A stretch of 64,000 nucleotides of DNA, taken from assembly GCA_029931535.1 (NCBI GenBank), contig JAQPZY010001684.1, positions 2,543,001 to 2,607,000 of the forward strand. Reading direction: 5' to 3'. The notes beneath the pieces were generated by a model. The model was not told the origin of the DNA. It did not search any database and was given only the letters and a program-made list of their open reading frames with translations. The number at the start of each line of letters is the position of its first letter. The first letter of the stretch is position 1. Positions 45,753 through 57,945 of the stretch are shown here, one piece after another. The position numbers and the translations under genes are program-made. This stretch comes from Margaritifera margaritifera. Taxonomy: Eukaryota; Mollusca; Bivalvia; Unionida; Margaritiferidae.

Positions 45753-46708
45753 CAGGGCTCAAAATTAACACTAATCCACTATCCAGCAGTTAGTGATTTT
45801 GCAGATGGATCACTAAAACCCAGTCATCACTAATTCGTTCGAGCAGTGAAAATTACTGCCCATCACCATCATAACAGTTCAGAAGTGGTTGTGAGTCAAT
45901 ATTTTCTTGAATAGTTAATAGAATGTTTATTGTGTTAATTTGAGCGCCTACAAATTTTTTGCACTTGCGAATGTACAATAAATGCTTGCAGCACAAATAG
46001 ACAGATGTTAAACCACTCATCAAGTAAATTACTGTGTATTGTCAAAACAGTCTTTGCACACGCGGAACTAGCCTGATGTACTGCCACCAAGCACTGATTT
46101 CATTACTGATGATAACAAAAGGTGTAGGGTCTCAGGTTAGAACTGACCATGGCAATTGGAAAATGTTGGATTCAATGACTCGCCAAACAATCCAGAAGTA
46201 TACTGAACAGTGTGTTTTAATTATCATATCGTTGTTCATAAACATTCAATGCATTGTGCGGTGACAATTGCAAACATATAGAAGTATTTGCAAGGTGCGC
46301 AGCCGCCATTGAAATGGCAGAAATTTTATGACAAGAGGGAGCGTGATCACAAATATGATTAAGAGAAGAGACTAAGTACCAGAAATGCTGGGAAGGGAAC
46401 ACAAATGGCTTAAGTATGACCCAGGAGAGGCTGTGATGTTGTGCACTTTCTGCATTGAGGCTGTGATGTGGTGCACTTTCTGAACCGAATATTCAAAGAA
46501 ATATGAAAGTGCGTGGGGTACTTCATGAATCTTGTTGGCGAAATACAGTTGTTATTGTCTGGAGTTAATGAATAAAAATATTTAATTAGAAACTGAACCA
46601 ACTTCTGTTTGATTTTAGCAGGATCAGTGAAATGTAGGCATGGTCAGTAACATTTTTATTTTGTTGATCCTGTGGGTTAGTGAGAAAAAAATCTAATTTC
46701 GAGCCCTG
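45753..46708. mobile_element. TIR element inserted in the LINE (~956 bp)
   Basis: The ends are CAGGGCTCAAAATTAACACT and, complemented, CAGGGCTCGAAATTAGATTT, with further matching of ACTAATCCAC to ACTAACCCAC. LINE reverse-transcriptase homology stops at one end and resumes at the other, which proves insertion. CAGGG-type ends suggest hAT. The flanks GTGACCTA and AAGCTATA do not form a clear 8-bp duplication. There is no transposase inside. Confidence 0.78.
46420..46482 (+). repeat. ~34-bp tandem duplication
   Basis: GAGGCTGTGATGTTGTGCAC is followed by GAGGCTGTGATGTGGTGCAC, inside the TIR element. Confidence 0.85.
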
Positions 46709-46809
46709 AAGCTATACTATCAAATATTATACCTGCAGTAGCCCTCAGGAGATGTGGTCCAATATTATCTAGGCATATTGCTTTCCTTGTCTCAATAGTT
46801 TGCAAAAAT

Positions 46810-49800
46810 TTCAACCAGGTCATTTATGTATTATAACTCCACAAAGAAATAATTTACTGCAGTGCCCAATGTACTCCAGTGAAAGCAGGGTGAGATCTTT
46901 CATTATGACATTATAGGCAATGTGCCAGGTTTTCACAATGGATAAACAAACAATAAGAAACTTCTGTGTACATGAACTGCTTCCCTTAACGATGAAATGG
47001 TTAACTGTCATATGGATTTAGATGACTAGGGACCTACTTTTCCATTTTTGTTGTGCATCTCAGTTCAGAACAACCTGCACTTTACCTGCATACTCTTTTC
47101 AGCAATTACGGTTATAAAGGATTAAATAAACATCTGTAAAGTTAATATCTGATTTTGCAATTAACGTTCATAGCAGTGTTGAAACACATGTTGCCTGAAA
47201 TTGTGGCAGCTGGTCACATTTAGTGTGTGGTTGCTCATGCCAGTGCATTTATATACAGTTTAGTCTGATAAATCAGCTCCCAAACCTATTATTTGGGTGT
47301 AAATCGGGCAATTTAATGCAGACACATTGTGTCCACACACATAAGTGTACATTTTAGACATTTACTGGCATTTCTTTGCAGCTCTTGAGTTATTGTCGGT
47401 TGAAGGTTCTTTCAGCAATATGCACAGAGTATTTCCAGATCAAATCCTATGTTTGACAACTTGTAAATCCAAGTGGAATGACACAACCATACCTCCTGTA
47501 GCCATTTCAAATTTCGTCGCTATGTTGTACGACAACTTGGAATAAACCTTTTCTCGAGAAATTGTGTGCAACAAATCAGAATTCCAAATTGTTGTGCTCT
47601 TTCTCGAAAAATTGCATGGTGAAATTTTTGGTGTGTTTTAAAGTCAAATTTGATCAGAAAGCATCTTTAGAGATTTTCATCGGTATACATGAATAATTTA
47701 TGCCTTGCACGATATAAATTTATAACATTAGACACATTAAATATTTATATTTTTACTGATTTTTTGGGGTGAGTCCACAGCAATTATTTGTCCTTTTCTA
47801 AGGCAGAATTTGGCCTGTTACACAATGTCAATATCCTCAGCACGTTTTAAATTGTTGCATGATGTCTGCATGCCATTTTTGGGAATGTAGGCCTAAAAGG
47901 AATATTTTAAAGATATAGTGTGTGCTTGCGTTTCTTTTTTATTTATTTCTTAAGCTACATTAGTTACTTTTAATCATTTGGGCCTGAAAAGGATATTATG
48001 AAGGTAGGAAAGGCATATATGGATTGTTATTATTGACCTGTGGAGTCATATTTCACAGTTATGAAGCCTATTCCGAGTTGTTGCATGATTCATGCATGTC
48101 ATTTTTAGCAACTTTGGCATTAAAAAAAAATATTTGGAAGGTATTAAAGGTCTAATGGGACTGTTACTATCGCCCAGTGAAGCTGTATTTCCAAACACAC
48201 CTGTCAGAGAAATCTCATGAGTTATACTACTAACATTTATCACATATTTACCTTGAAATCAGCAACATGCATCAAAACAATCTTTGACAAGCCAACTTTT
48301 TTAAGTCGTTAAGCTCTGCACACAGACTATTGTAGTTCACAAAGTGTCTGTGACTAGATTTAGAACTTGAAAGTCTGCATATCACATATTATTACAAATA
48401 TTGTGATTTAAATGGAACTGGTAGGTTAAAATATAAATATTTATTCCATGTTTGTCAAAACTTACTTCAAACAGTAAATATGAACAATATCTTTCTGTGT
48501 GAAAAAATGCAAGACTGACCTTGACACTGCATACGAAAAGTGGAAATTACAGACTTTTTTGACAGTATATCTTGTGAAATAAAGGATTGAAAGTTTAAAG
48601 AAACTGCAGGCAGTTATGTAATAAAAGAATGTGATGCATATAAATGCTAAATAAAGATGCTGATATATGTACTGCATTATGAACTGAACATGACATCTCT
48701 CTCATTCTCTCCGTCTCTCTCTTGAAATTTTGAACTTGTCCACAGGCAAGTATTTTGAAAACCTGAACTTGCCCGAGCCAAATCTGAGCTTGTCCCAAGC
48801 ATAAGGCAAGTGGATTTGTAAAGCTCTGGACCGTAGGGTGTTAATTTTTGAAAAATGAAAATATGGCCGTTTGTGGATATGTCATAGTGGTTCAGTTAAT
48901 ACATGGTAAGGTGTTGGGTTTTGAAAAAAGATTTGGCAGTAACCTTGGACTTGGCCTCATGATTGTTTTTAAATTGTTTCATCTGGGTGTGGGGAGGGTA
49001 TTCATTTTGTGAAAAATGAAATAATACTGTTTCTTAGTATGTCATAGTGGCTCAGCAAATACAGGTCATATACTACTTATGTGCGATGGTATGGTTGTAA
49101 CATGGTATGTTGTATATTGCATAAGTGTCTGAGTGAGCATTACCTATCCCTACCTTCCCTCCTCTGTTTGGTTTGAGCATGGTCAGTAAGTAATACTCTT
49201 CATGACTTCTTCCTATTTTACACTCCCCCTTACATGTCTGTTGGTAGTTTTGTAGTTTGTAGGTTTAGATGGTGGCAAGTCAGGATAAATCTTGGTCAGA
49301 CACGATAGGTGTTGACTCATGGAGTTCCACCATGTTAAATCGAAATAAGGTCCATAAGGTCATCAAATTTATTTACTTATAGATGTTTTTATCATTACAT
49401 TTTCCATATAACACACAGAGCATATGGTCATACTTAATGTTAAATTCCCATTGATTCCCAAATGGTCACACTTAATGTTAATTCCCACAGCTCACCACAT
49501 TGTGCCCTATATCCCATATCATCCCTCATAACTATTTACATGTTTGTAATAGTAATTCAAATGATATTCAAAACATCTGTATTTATTTGTCTAAATCAAA
49601 ATGAATTTGAAACAAATTTATTTCAAAATTTAACTAATAGAAAAGATTTAACAGTTTTGATCATTACTGTCTTACTTAACATTGTCTTAAGAGGGTTTAT
49701 AGATGCAAATATCAACATTCATATCATGTTCATATAGGGTAGAAATCGAAGACATTATCTTCATAATCCATAAGTGTATCTTACCAATTTATTGGTATTA

Positions 49801-50250
49801 TTTTTTTGATACATTAAATTATTTCGTTTAATATACTGCATATGATCTTAACAATAATTATATCAATTTCATCACAATAGTCGTGCATAAAAAATATAAA
49901 TTCTACAACTTATAATTTTTCAGATCCAATTTCACAACCCATTTTAAAATTCATGTAAAACTAATGAAAGTAATGCATATTAGCTCATAAAATTAAAACC
50001 TCTTCATTTTTTAAAATCAGGTATATTAAATACACTGTTCACACAATATTTCTGAGTAACAGATTGTTGGTCTACATATTAAATTGCTTGCTGAATACTT
50101 TACAGTGCAGTATCTCAAGGGGAATAACTGTGACCTATTCAGCAACGTGAAGATTGCAAAGTCTAGAATCCTGTATAATTTGTTGACTCGGGTATTCCAT
50201 CCAAGAGAGGAAAAAAAGTGATCATACATTAATCCGTTAAGGGATTTCGA
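46810..50250. other. No supported gene
   Basis: AT-rich sequence. A 66-codon frame at 47,345-47,545 contains VEGSFSNMHRV, faintly like the hAT C-terminal dimerisation motif, but too weak to call. Diverged two-copy repeats of about 170-270 bp occur at 47,840-48,130 and 48,850-49,080. By position this is probably the first RNFT intron. Confidence 0.4.
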
Positions 50251-50339
50251 CTCGGGGGTTATTTTTTCTATTGATATATCATACATGAGAACAGCTAAAA
50301 TCTGGATTCAACTGAACATTAAAGTAGCAACAGGGGACG

Positions 50340-50354
50340 CCGCTAGAGGGCACC
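50340..50354 (+). promoter_or_regulatory. CTCF-like motif
   Basis: CCGCTAGAGGGCACC fits the CCASYAGRKGGCR core of animal CTCF sites well. It stands at the left edge of the CpG-richer zone. The match is by eye. Confidence 0.35.
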
Positions 50355-50589
50355 GGCAATCAAGATTAACATTTTCTCAAAATGTCAACCTCATTACACC
50401 TGGTACTTTCTCCGCTTTAATATGTAAAAAGCCAACATTATTACATCCGAATGTATTCATGATTGAAAGGTCAAATGTCTATATTTAGCGTATATGATAT
50501 TGGGCCATTTCTACAACTTATTCAGCGGAAATAAACAAAAACCGAATTTTTCAAAAGGCAGAAAAACTAAATAAACGAACATATACGCT

Positions 50590-51070
50590 CACCGACGCCT
50601 ACTTTTTAAATACTTTGGAGTTCTTTTTACGAGAATAATGGTAAAATGTGTGCGAATATATGCGGAAAACCCACGAATTACGTCTTTTTTAAAGGTCACC
50701 CATGCCAGCAAGAACGGTAACTCTTCCCGGCACATGGGTACGTACATAATGTAAACAATGACAACAATACGACATAATTTGGGTTCAAAAACACACGAAA
50801 ACTTGATTGTATGAAAAGGCAGACGTTTATAGCAAGGAATCGGATTATACAGACGTACTGTTATTCATTATACCAAACTTATTACAAAATATTTGTACAA
50901 CTTTTGTTGTGTAATATATTTTCAAGGTTAGAGACTCGACAAAATACGAAAAATGTATGCGTAAAATATTGATAGCGAGCGGTCCGATAATCCGACTTAT
51001 ACACAAACACGTCCCGTATTGATAATAATTAATATGTATGTGATTGTGATCACTGAGATATTATCAATGT
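50590..51070 (-). promoter_or_regulatory. Candidate RNFT promoter and non-coding first exon
   Basis: CG dinucleotides are clearly more frequent here than in the rest of the window. A minus-strand donor-like GGCGTCG/GTGAGCG (exon end at 50,593) could end the non-coding exon that the acceptor at 42,866 requires. The transcription start is not identifiable. Other donors in 43-54 kb are possible. Confidence 0.3.
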
Positions 51071-51519
51071 CAGGTCATCTGTTCTAGGTACGATTCTTAT
51101 CTAGAGACGCTGGTATTAAAATTAAAATGTTCATGTTTAGTAGGGGCGAAAAAAAGGTAAAAGTTCAACTATTTTTCAGAATTTTGAAGAATGAAAACAA
51201 ATTCATTTAAAATTTTCATGCCATTTTTTTGAATATCAATATGAATATTGTCATCATAAGCCAAGGAATAGAGAATCGATCTGTAGTATTTCTCGATTTA
51301 AACAAATACATAATCATAAATATTTCTTGAGAACCAACTCAGTGCCAGTTTCTTCTCTATCTCTGATACCACAATTGTCTTTACTTCAACTTTATTTTAT
51401 AGATATGAAAACTGACCAAATATATCTTATGATAACTAAATTCTAAAATAGCAATTGTTATTTACTAAATTGTAATTTCAGATCAATGTATATATGTACA
51501 AGAACACTAATGAATATGC

Positions 51520-52215
51520 ACTATTGGTTTTAAGAGTAACATACAATTTCAACTTATTATGACTCATGATTATGCTATTTCATGCAAAAATGTTAGGGGG
51601 CGTGTGATAAAAAGGCACATAAAATCTTCAGAAGTACCTGGAACATAGAAAAGTGAATTTATTCTTGAAGCTGAATGTTCACAACACATTTATATATAAC
51701 CATATGTAAAAAATATGCAACTTTCAGCATGAAATAACATGAGGTCAAGAATTTTCATAAAGTGACCAAAGACCAATATTAACAATGGTGGACGGTTCAT
51801 GTGTTTGAATTCTGCACACTCAAATTAAGCATAAAACATTCCATTTTAAATGCAACATATAATTTCAACTTGTGTATGACTCAAAAATATAGTATTTCAT
51901 GCAAAAATGTTGGGGGGGGGGGGGGCTTGACAAAAAGGCACAGGGGGCTTCTGAATTACCTGGAACATAGAAAAAGTCAATTTATTCTTAAAGCTGAATG
52001 TTCACAAAACATTTCTATATACAATATATGTAAGAAATATGCAAATTTCAGCTTGAAATAACATGAGGTCAAGAATTTTCAAAAAGTGCCAAAGACCAAT
52101 ATTAAAAATGGTGGACGGTACATGTGTTTGAATGCTTCCTGGGAATTTATTTGAAAAGATATCATAAAGATGGGTTCATTTTTGAAATCTGCACACTCAA
52201 ATTATGCAGAAAACA
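51520..52215 (+). repeat. ~310-bp tandem duplication plus partial third copy
   Basis: Two long copies share ATTTCATGCAAAAATGTT, AAGCTGAATGTTCACAA, GAAATAACATGAGGTCAAGA and CCAATATTAA then ATGGTGGACGG. The second has a G-run where the first has AGGGGGCG. A third partial copy begins at about 52,188 (TCTGCACACTCAAATTATGC). Confidence 0.9.
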
Positions 52216-52639
52216 TTCCATTTTTATATATTCTATAATTATGAAAAAATCATCCCCTGTTGCTAATTAAAGATAACACGTAATTTGGCCAAGAGCCAAT
52301 CAACACAGACATATCAATACCTGAAAAATGCTGTTATAAAATTTAAATCTCTGATATAAGGCTGTCTAATTTGATCATGGAGCAGGAACTTCTACATTGT
52401 ATTATTTAAGTAAAACACACAGTACTGTACTTTCTTTTTCGATCCATCAAAATAAAAATGTCTAACGCAACTTCCGGTTTATAAAGGAAGCTTTCCATTC
52501 GTACTATCTCGGCCATTTCTATATTTCTTTGTCTCGAGGAAATAGCCGATGTAGTCCAAATGGGTACAACGGATCTGGTGTCGCACGTATCATTCGGAAA
52601 TATCTCGACTGTTCATGCATACAAGGACCATGGATATGA

Positions 52640-53386
52640 TTGATAGTCTGGTGCCCTGCTAAATGCGTTGCACTCCACTATGGGGGCGCTCTACAGATAA
52701 TACATGCTTCTGAGTGAGTGACAGGTGTAAGATGAAGTATTTTGCATTTGCAACATGCACAATGGAGAGAATGTTGGCATACCTCTATGTTACTTTCATG
52801 TAGTGTGGCTGAAATTTCTTTACATATTGTACTTGTGGACACTGGCCATGATCTAAGCACACGGCAGAAAAAATGGCCGCTCTAAAGTACTCGAAAAATC
52901 AGCCTGAATTAGTCAAAAGTGCACTATTTTCAGGAGTTATTAAAATAGGGAAACGAATTTTGCCAGACCAGACAATACCACCCTCTGAAAGTACTATGAA
53001 TAAATTACGAAATATCTAAAAAGTAAAAAAAAGTTATCGGCTCTTTTTTTTTTTTTTACCTTTGAAGTCCAGGAAGTGAAAATGACTAAGCGGAGCTAGC
53101 AGTTTTTTTGAGAGGTGCACATCTTAAGAAGTAAGACCAAGCTGTATACTCTATAACCCAAATTTCACCCATCAATCATACACCAAAATAAAGGGAATTC
53201 AAAGTTCTTTTAACAATGCCTAAGATATACAAGGTCTTTTTTAAATAGCCAGGACAGCCAGTGAGGAAACCCTGGCTAATTCTTTTTCTTTAAATTTCTA
53301 ACCCTATGCAAAGTACAAAACTGGAGAGCGCCACCTATAGCGGAGTGCAACGCAGGACCATATGAATCAGGGAACCAGACTATCAA
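52640..53386. mobile_element. TIR element (~750 bp), family unknown
   Basis: TTGATAGTCTGGTGCCCTG on the left is inverted on the right as CAGGGAACCAGACTATCAA. The next ~45 bp also match, including GCGTTGCACTCCACTATG against GCGTTGCACTCCGCTATA on the opposite strand. The interior has no transposase I can recognise. No target duplication was resolved. Confidence 0.65.
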
Positions 53387-53387
53387 A

Positions 53388-53412
53388 CTAATTTTTTTTT
53401 TTTTTTTTTTTC
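53388..53412. repeat. Poly-T tract
   Basis: About 20 consecutive T just outside the TIR element. Simple sequence. Confidence 0.9.
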
Positions 53413-53749
53413 ATTCGTAACTTATCGGTCAATCCTAGCGTCAATCCAATCGTACAAATAGCCGAGGTGGACCGAATAGATTGGGGTTTCTTTTTTGCGG
53501 AGAAATTTCCGCCTACAAAATGTATGATTTTTCTTTAAAGTACTGCTCCGACATACGTACGAGTCATATTTTTGTCTCGAAGAAACAGCTGAGGTTATTC
53601 AGAATGAAAAAAAAAAAAACTAGTCTGTTTCAGAGGGTCGAAGTTAATCGACTCGCATCTGAAAGAGCCGAGAGTACTTCGAATGTTGAGTAGACGTCGC
53701 GATAAGTGGCTGGAGATTTGGGTTTGACGAATGGCGGGTGACTTTAAAT

Positions 53750-53818
53750 ATGATATGCGGAGAAAAATACGTCAGTTTAATTATGTTATTGTTTTTGGTC
53801 AACGAGACAGCAGAACAG
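53750..53818 (+). CDS. Putative signal-peptide exon of the CUB gene
   Basis: An ATG opens 23 codons, MICGEKYVSLIMLLFLVNET then AEQ, with a Lys-containing head, a hydrophobic core and a polar end as in signal peptides. It ends CAG/GTTGAA in phase 0, the phase required by the exon at 58,622. The donor is weak and the 4.8-kb intron is unproven. An overlapping ATG in a better context (53,731, MAGDFKYDMRR) is in another frame. This is inference from phase and composition. Confidence 0.4.
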
Positions 53819-54053
53819 GTTGAAAACTCTCAAATGATTGAAAAGACAATATTTAGGCAGACTAGAAATTAATACAAACATTTTCCCCACTTGTTTTCTC
53901 ATTACACTCTTTTTCCCACCAACCACCCATACTTATCAATTCATACATATCAGGGTCGACGTCTTACATTGTAGAACTAACCCATACTCTGCTCACAGGG
54001 ATTTGGACCATAACTGGAAGGTAGAATTGATAGTAAAGGGTAGGTAGGTAGGT

Positions 54054-56120
54054 AAACTCCACTATCACCAGACCACTTCTTCCCCCATTAAAGTCTCAGA
54101 TTCATCTGACTCGGTAAACAATCACCGCCTCGCCCAAAATATATTTAAATATTCTGAGACCTTCTTATGCGTTACCCTTGTCCGTCTGAATGGTTAAATA
54201 TGGTTTATATTCACACTTTTATTATTACACGATGTAACCATATGATATGAAATGAGCACAGCAGAAACTATGCATTGATACTTGATTCTCTATTGCAGTA
54301 CCTAGATTAAAGTATGGTAATTACAAATAGATCAAAATATTTAATCAGCTGCCACTTGAACATACATCTGTTTTTGTTAGTTTCTAAAACTTAATGACAA
54401 AATTCATCAAGACCATTAACCGAGGTGAATATCATCTCCATTGTAGTGTTTATGCACTCACTTCTTGCATCCATGACATTTTGATTTAAATGTTAATCCA
54501 TCCCAGGAAGCTTGTTTGCACAGTTGTGCAAAAACTACTTAATGTAGACAAATTCAATTTGTCAGTCATGTTTGTATGCACATTTAGAAGACCTGATAAG
54601 GTTTTATGTCATTAAAGCAATTTTTCAATTTGTCAGCATTTTAAAAACTTGTTGGGACAGGCTCACTAATTTTTATCTCACTTCTGTGAAGTAGAGGAGA
54701 ACTATTGTACTACTTCTAGCATCAGTAACCACACAGATTAAAGCATATACATATGTACATAGGATTTCAATTAGAAATAAAGTAGCAAAATGGGGAGGCA
54801 GGGGCAATTGCTCCCTCTGGTGGTCCAGGGGGCATAAGCTGAAATGCTGTTGGTGTATCAGCTAAGGTTAGGTTGCCTTTCCTTCATGGAAAATGTGAAA
54901 ATTGATGTAACAAATCTATATAAATTAGTGTTAAAAAGAGAGGAGAATGCATGTTGCCGGGTGAAGGAATTTTAAGGAAAATAAGTAAGCTGAGGTTTTA
55001 TAATAATACACATACAAAATTCAACCATAAAAATAACCAATTTCAGAAGAAGTGGGCTATGCCCAGAGCACAAGATACTGTAGGCCTAATTTATAATCTT
55101 GTGTACATGTATGTGCTTAAAATGTCACATATTATAAACAAATTACAGATTTGTTTCTTTAAGAATGGAACGAAGTAGACTCACTTTCAATAAATATTTA
55201 ATGTTATAAAATGTGTGTTGTATTCATGTTTTATTACATACCCATTTAATCTTGCATGCTTCATCTGGTGTTCTATACAGCTGTTCAGTACATATTTCCG
55301 TATCACACACCCAGATTTGAACTACATATGTGTCTTCTTTGAGGTCTGCACATTGATATTTTTAGATGCAGTGAATTGAACTTTTATAAATCCCAAATTT
55401 GTTTTGAATTTCATTCATACAGTAAAGCAAAAAAAATTTGGCAAGCATAAAAGAGGGGGTATGTAATAAATACAAAACCACATTTTTGTTTCTTTCCGAG
55501 TTGGTGGAAAGAACTTGCTTTATATGGCTAATGAATACGTTGAGGCTTCATGACCTTCACATATCCTTACGCCATATCAAACTCGTTTTTTCCTCCAAAT
55601 CAGAATAAAACACGTATACTTCTGTGTATGTATTTTATGTTCTATTTGTCACTCATCACTGGTATCATATGTATATTGTATCAGTATGTCTGATAGCCTA
55701 TTTGATTACATCTCTTTCATGCCATCCTCTCCATACTGCATAATTTATAGAACTCAGATCCTTTTTTTACAAACCACTATTTGATTTTTTATTTAGCAAA
55801 AGGTCAAGGTATCAGTTGGGTGTGAAAAGAAAGAGACTGACCATTTATAGTTCCCTCTGACATAGATTTAATCTTGTGTCAGTTATGCAGAATCAGACAA
55901 AGTAAGCATCTTCTGTGCTTAGATTGATCTGTATCAAATGGAAGAAGATGCTAATCTTAATTGAATGAATCTTATCTGACAGAAAAAGGTAATGAATTAT
56001 AAAACTTTAAAAATGAATTTTCTTGAATTCTGGAATTGTAGGTAATGATTCCTGTATACAGCAAAAAATTGTCATCTATCGGCTTCTATTGAAATCGCAG
56101 TATACAGTCACAACGAATCT
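54054..56120. other. No gene seen
   Basis: AT-rich sequence with short frames only. It would be intronic if the signal-peptide exon is right. It contains a CTCF-like motif at 54,809-54,823. Confidence 0.45.
54809..54823 (-). promoter_or_regulatory. CTCF-like motif
   Basis: On the minus strand the sequence is CCACCAGAGGGAGCA, a very good match to the vertebrate CTCF core. It and the site at 50,340, on the opposite strand, bracket the presumed promoter zone. Confidence 0.4.
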
Positions 56121-56159
56121 CTTTTTTTTTCTTTTATTGTAGGTTACAGCTTTGAGTGG

Positions 56160-57720
56160 GTTTCATAGCATCTATCCCATTGAACATTTATTGTATGTTC
56201 ATGGATACGTTTTTGCTTTTAGCTTGGGTTTTTTGCACTCTGTGTAAATACTGTTATACCTGGATGCATGAATCTTGGTGAGGGTGTGCATCTAGATGAA
56301 TATTATGCCCTCATCACAAAAGTTGGTCACTGTGGCCGATATATCATGCTTTGCTGCCAATGGTTAAGTTGTTTTAAGTTTATTTTTCAAGCTCTGTTCA
56401 TGCTAGAATCATCAAACTAGATGAATGTATCTCTAGTATTACCACACCCTTACAACAATAGGTCACTGACCTACATTTCATATTTTACTGACTCAAGTTA
56501 AGTTTTTGTGTTTAGCTCGTGACCAAATAGGTTTTTTGCACCCTGTATACATCCTGTTACCATGAAACTAGGTGAAGGGATGTATCTTGATGAGTAATAC
56601 ACCCTCATCGCAAAAGTAGGTCACTGACCCATATTTCATGCTTCAGTGACTTGGGTTCAATCTCAAGCACTGTTTGTATAAGAATCATCAAACTAGATGA
56701 TTGTATGCATCTGTGTTAGTACCACACCTTTTCAAAAAAAATGTTTACTGTGACTTAAATTTAACATTTTACTGGCTTAGGTTAAGTTTTTCCATTTAGC
56801 TCATGATCACATAGGTTTTTACATCCTATATAGGTGGCTGAGTGGTCTTAGGCACTTGCCTGTACAGATCACTCACATATCTCATCTCTGTCAGTGTGAG
56901 TTTAAGTCTCGGCTTGACCAATGTGAGAAAGCTTGCCAGTAGCATCCCATGATTCTTTCTGGGTTCTTCCTTCACTAAATATAGTGGCCGCCTTATATAG
57001 CCTATCATGTGCTGAAAAATGGCATTAAACCCCTCAAAACCAAACCAAACATCCTGTATAGTACTGTTTTACCTGGAATCATTAAACTTTGTGCGAGAGT
57101 GCATGTTGTTTAGAACTACACCCCATCTTAAAAGTAGGTCATGTGACTCATATTTCATGCATCACTAATGTTACTTAAATGTTGTTTTTACTGTTCATTC
57201 TTGAGTCATTCAGCTAGATGATTGTATACATGTACATCACATAGTACCACATCCATACAGAGAAAGGTCACTGTGACATACATTTCACTGCCTTATTTAT
57301 CCTATCTAGAATCATAAAACTTGGTGACGGAATGCATCATAATGAGCAGTACTCCCTCATTTCAATAGTAGGTCAGTATGGCCCATATTTGATGCTTTAC
57401 TGACTTAAATTAAATTTGTTTTTTTATGTTCATTTCTCAGTCATTATTCATGCCAGAATCATGACATTGATGATATGTATTTTTGTTACTACCACACCCT
57501 TACAGCAAAAGTTTTCAGCATGACCTATATTTCATTTTTTACTGGCTTTGGTTAAGCTATTGCATTTAGCTCATGACCAAACGAGTTTTGGCATGCTCTA
57601 TGCATACTGTCAGAACTAGAGTCATGAAACTTGGTGAGTGGATGCATCTTTGTAAGTTCTGAAACCTTATTGCAAAAAGAGGTCTCTGTGACCTGTTATT
57701 CATGCTTCAGTGACTTTGTT
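56160..57720 (+). repeat. ~145-bp tandem array, about 9-10 units
   Basis: Units alternate between two related types and share TAGGTCACTGACCTACATTT, CATGCTTCAGTGACTT, TTTAGCTCATGACCAAAT and ATGAAACTTGGTGAG. GGTCACTG-type landmarks recur near 56,316, 56,459, 56,617, 57,133, 57,265, 57,370, 57,510 and 57,680. A SINE interrupts the array. It lies in the putative CUB gene intron. Confidence 0.88.
56833..57048 (+). mobile_element. SINE family A inserted in the array
   Basis: The head GTGGCTGAGTGGTCTTAGGC and tail AATGGCATTAAACCCC match the 8.9-kb copy. The target duplications ACATCCTATATA (56,821-56,832) and ACATCCTGTATA (57,049-57,060) differ at one base, and the array sequence continues across the site, so the insertion followed the array. 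Confidence 0.9.
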
Positions 57721-57804
57721 ACATCCTTTACAAGACCCTTTCTGACCAGTGCAGTTTGATATATGCGTACAGTAGTAAACTTTCCCTGTTAATTACTATA
57801 TATT

Positions 57805-57945
57805 GCATATTGTGATAGGTTACACCCAACATTGTTCTAACTGTGCACTGTACATGTGATAGGTTACACCTAACATGCTGTGTATTTTGTATATTGGGAT
57901 AGGTTACACCCAACAGTTTAACTGTGTACTGTACATGTGAATGAT
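57805..57945 (+). repeat. Short tandem repeat (GATAGGTTACACCCAACA)
   Basis: Three imperfect units of about 45-65 bp share GATAGGTTACACCCAACA and CTGTGTACTGTACATGTGA. Confidence 0.85.

Larger units (their letters stand above)
44041..46800 (-). mobile_element. Non-LTR retrotransposon (LINE), 5'-truncated
   Basis: Minus-strand reverse transcriptase fragments contain FLQTWKLAKVTPICKSG, VDLVDHDILINKLKIY, CGVPQGSILCPLI and the catalytic YADD (45,164-45,153), then a C-terminal domain. The 3' end runs into AAATAAAGTAATTATTATTA, a microsatellite tail typical of CR1/Jockey-like LINEs. Stops and frameshifts make it inactive. The RT frame is interrupted at 45,753-46,708 by another element and resumes to the right (CLDNIGPHLLR), ending near 46,800 where the 5' truncation lies. 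Confidence 0.85.
52440..53749 (+). promoter_or_regulatory. Candidate 5' region of the CUB gene
   Basis: CpG-richer sequence contains an ETS-like ACTTCCGG (52,470-52,477) and, just after it, TATAAAG (52,480-52,486). These could form a plus-strand core promoter. A TIR element (52,640-53,386) sits between them and the putative signal-peptide exon. No start site can be fixed from sequence. Confidence 0.25.

Noticed and set aside
47345..47545. hAT C-terminal dimerisation domain
   Set aside because: Only VEGSFSNMHRV faintly resembles the motif. Surrounding residues do not fit and no hAT ends were found nearby.
52678..52860. 60-codon Cys-rich minus ORF as a small secreted peptide
   Set aside because: It lies wholly inside the 52.64-53.39 kb TIR element and has no signal peptide or regular cysteine spacing.
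53731..53826. ATG GCG start (MAGDFKYDMRR) as the first exon of the CUB gene
   Set aside because: The ATG context is good, but its phase at the donor does not match the 58,622 exon and it lacks signal-peptide character. The overlapping frame from 53,750 fits both.
56130..56260. Exon after the T-rich acceptor-like TTTTATTGTAG at ~56,142
   Set aside because: There is no usable donor downstream and the sequence is the start of the ~145-bp repeat array.
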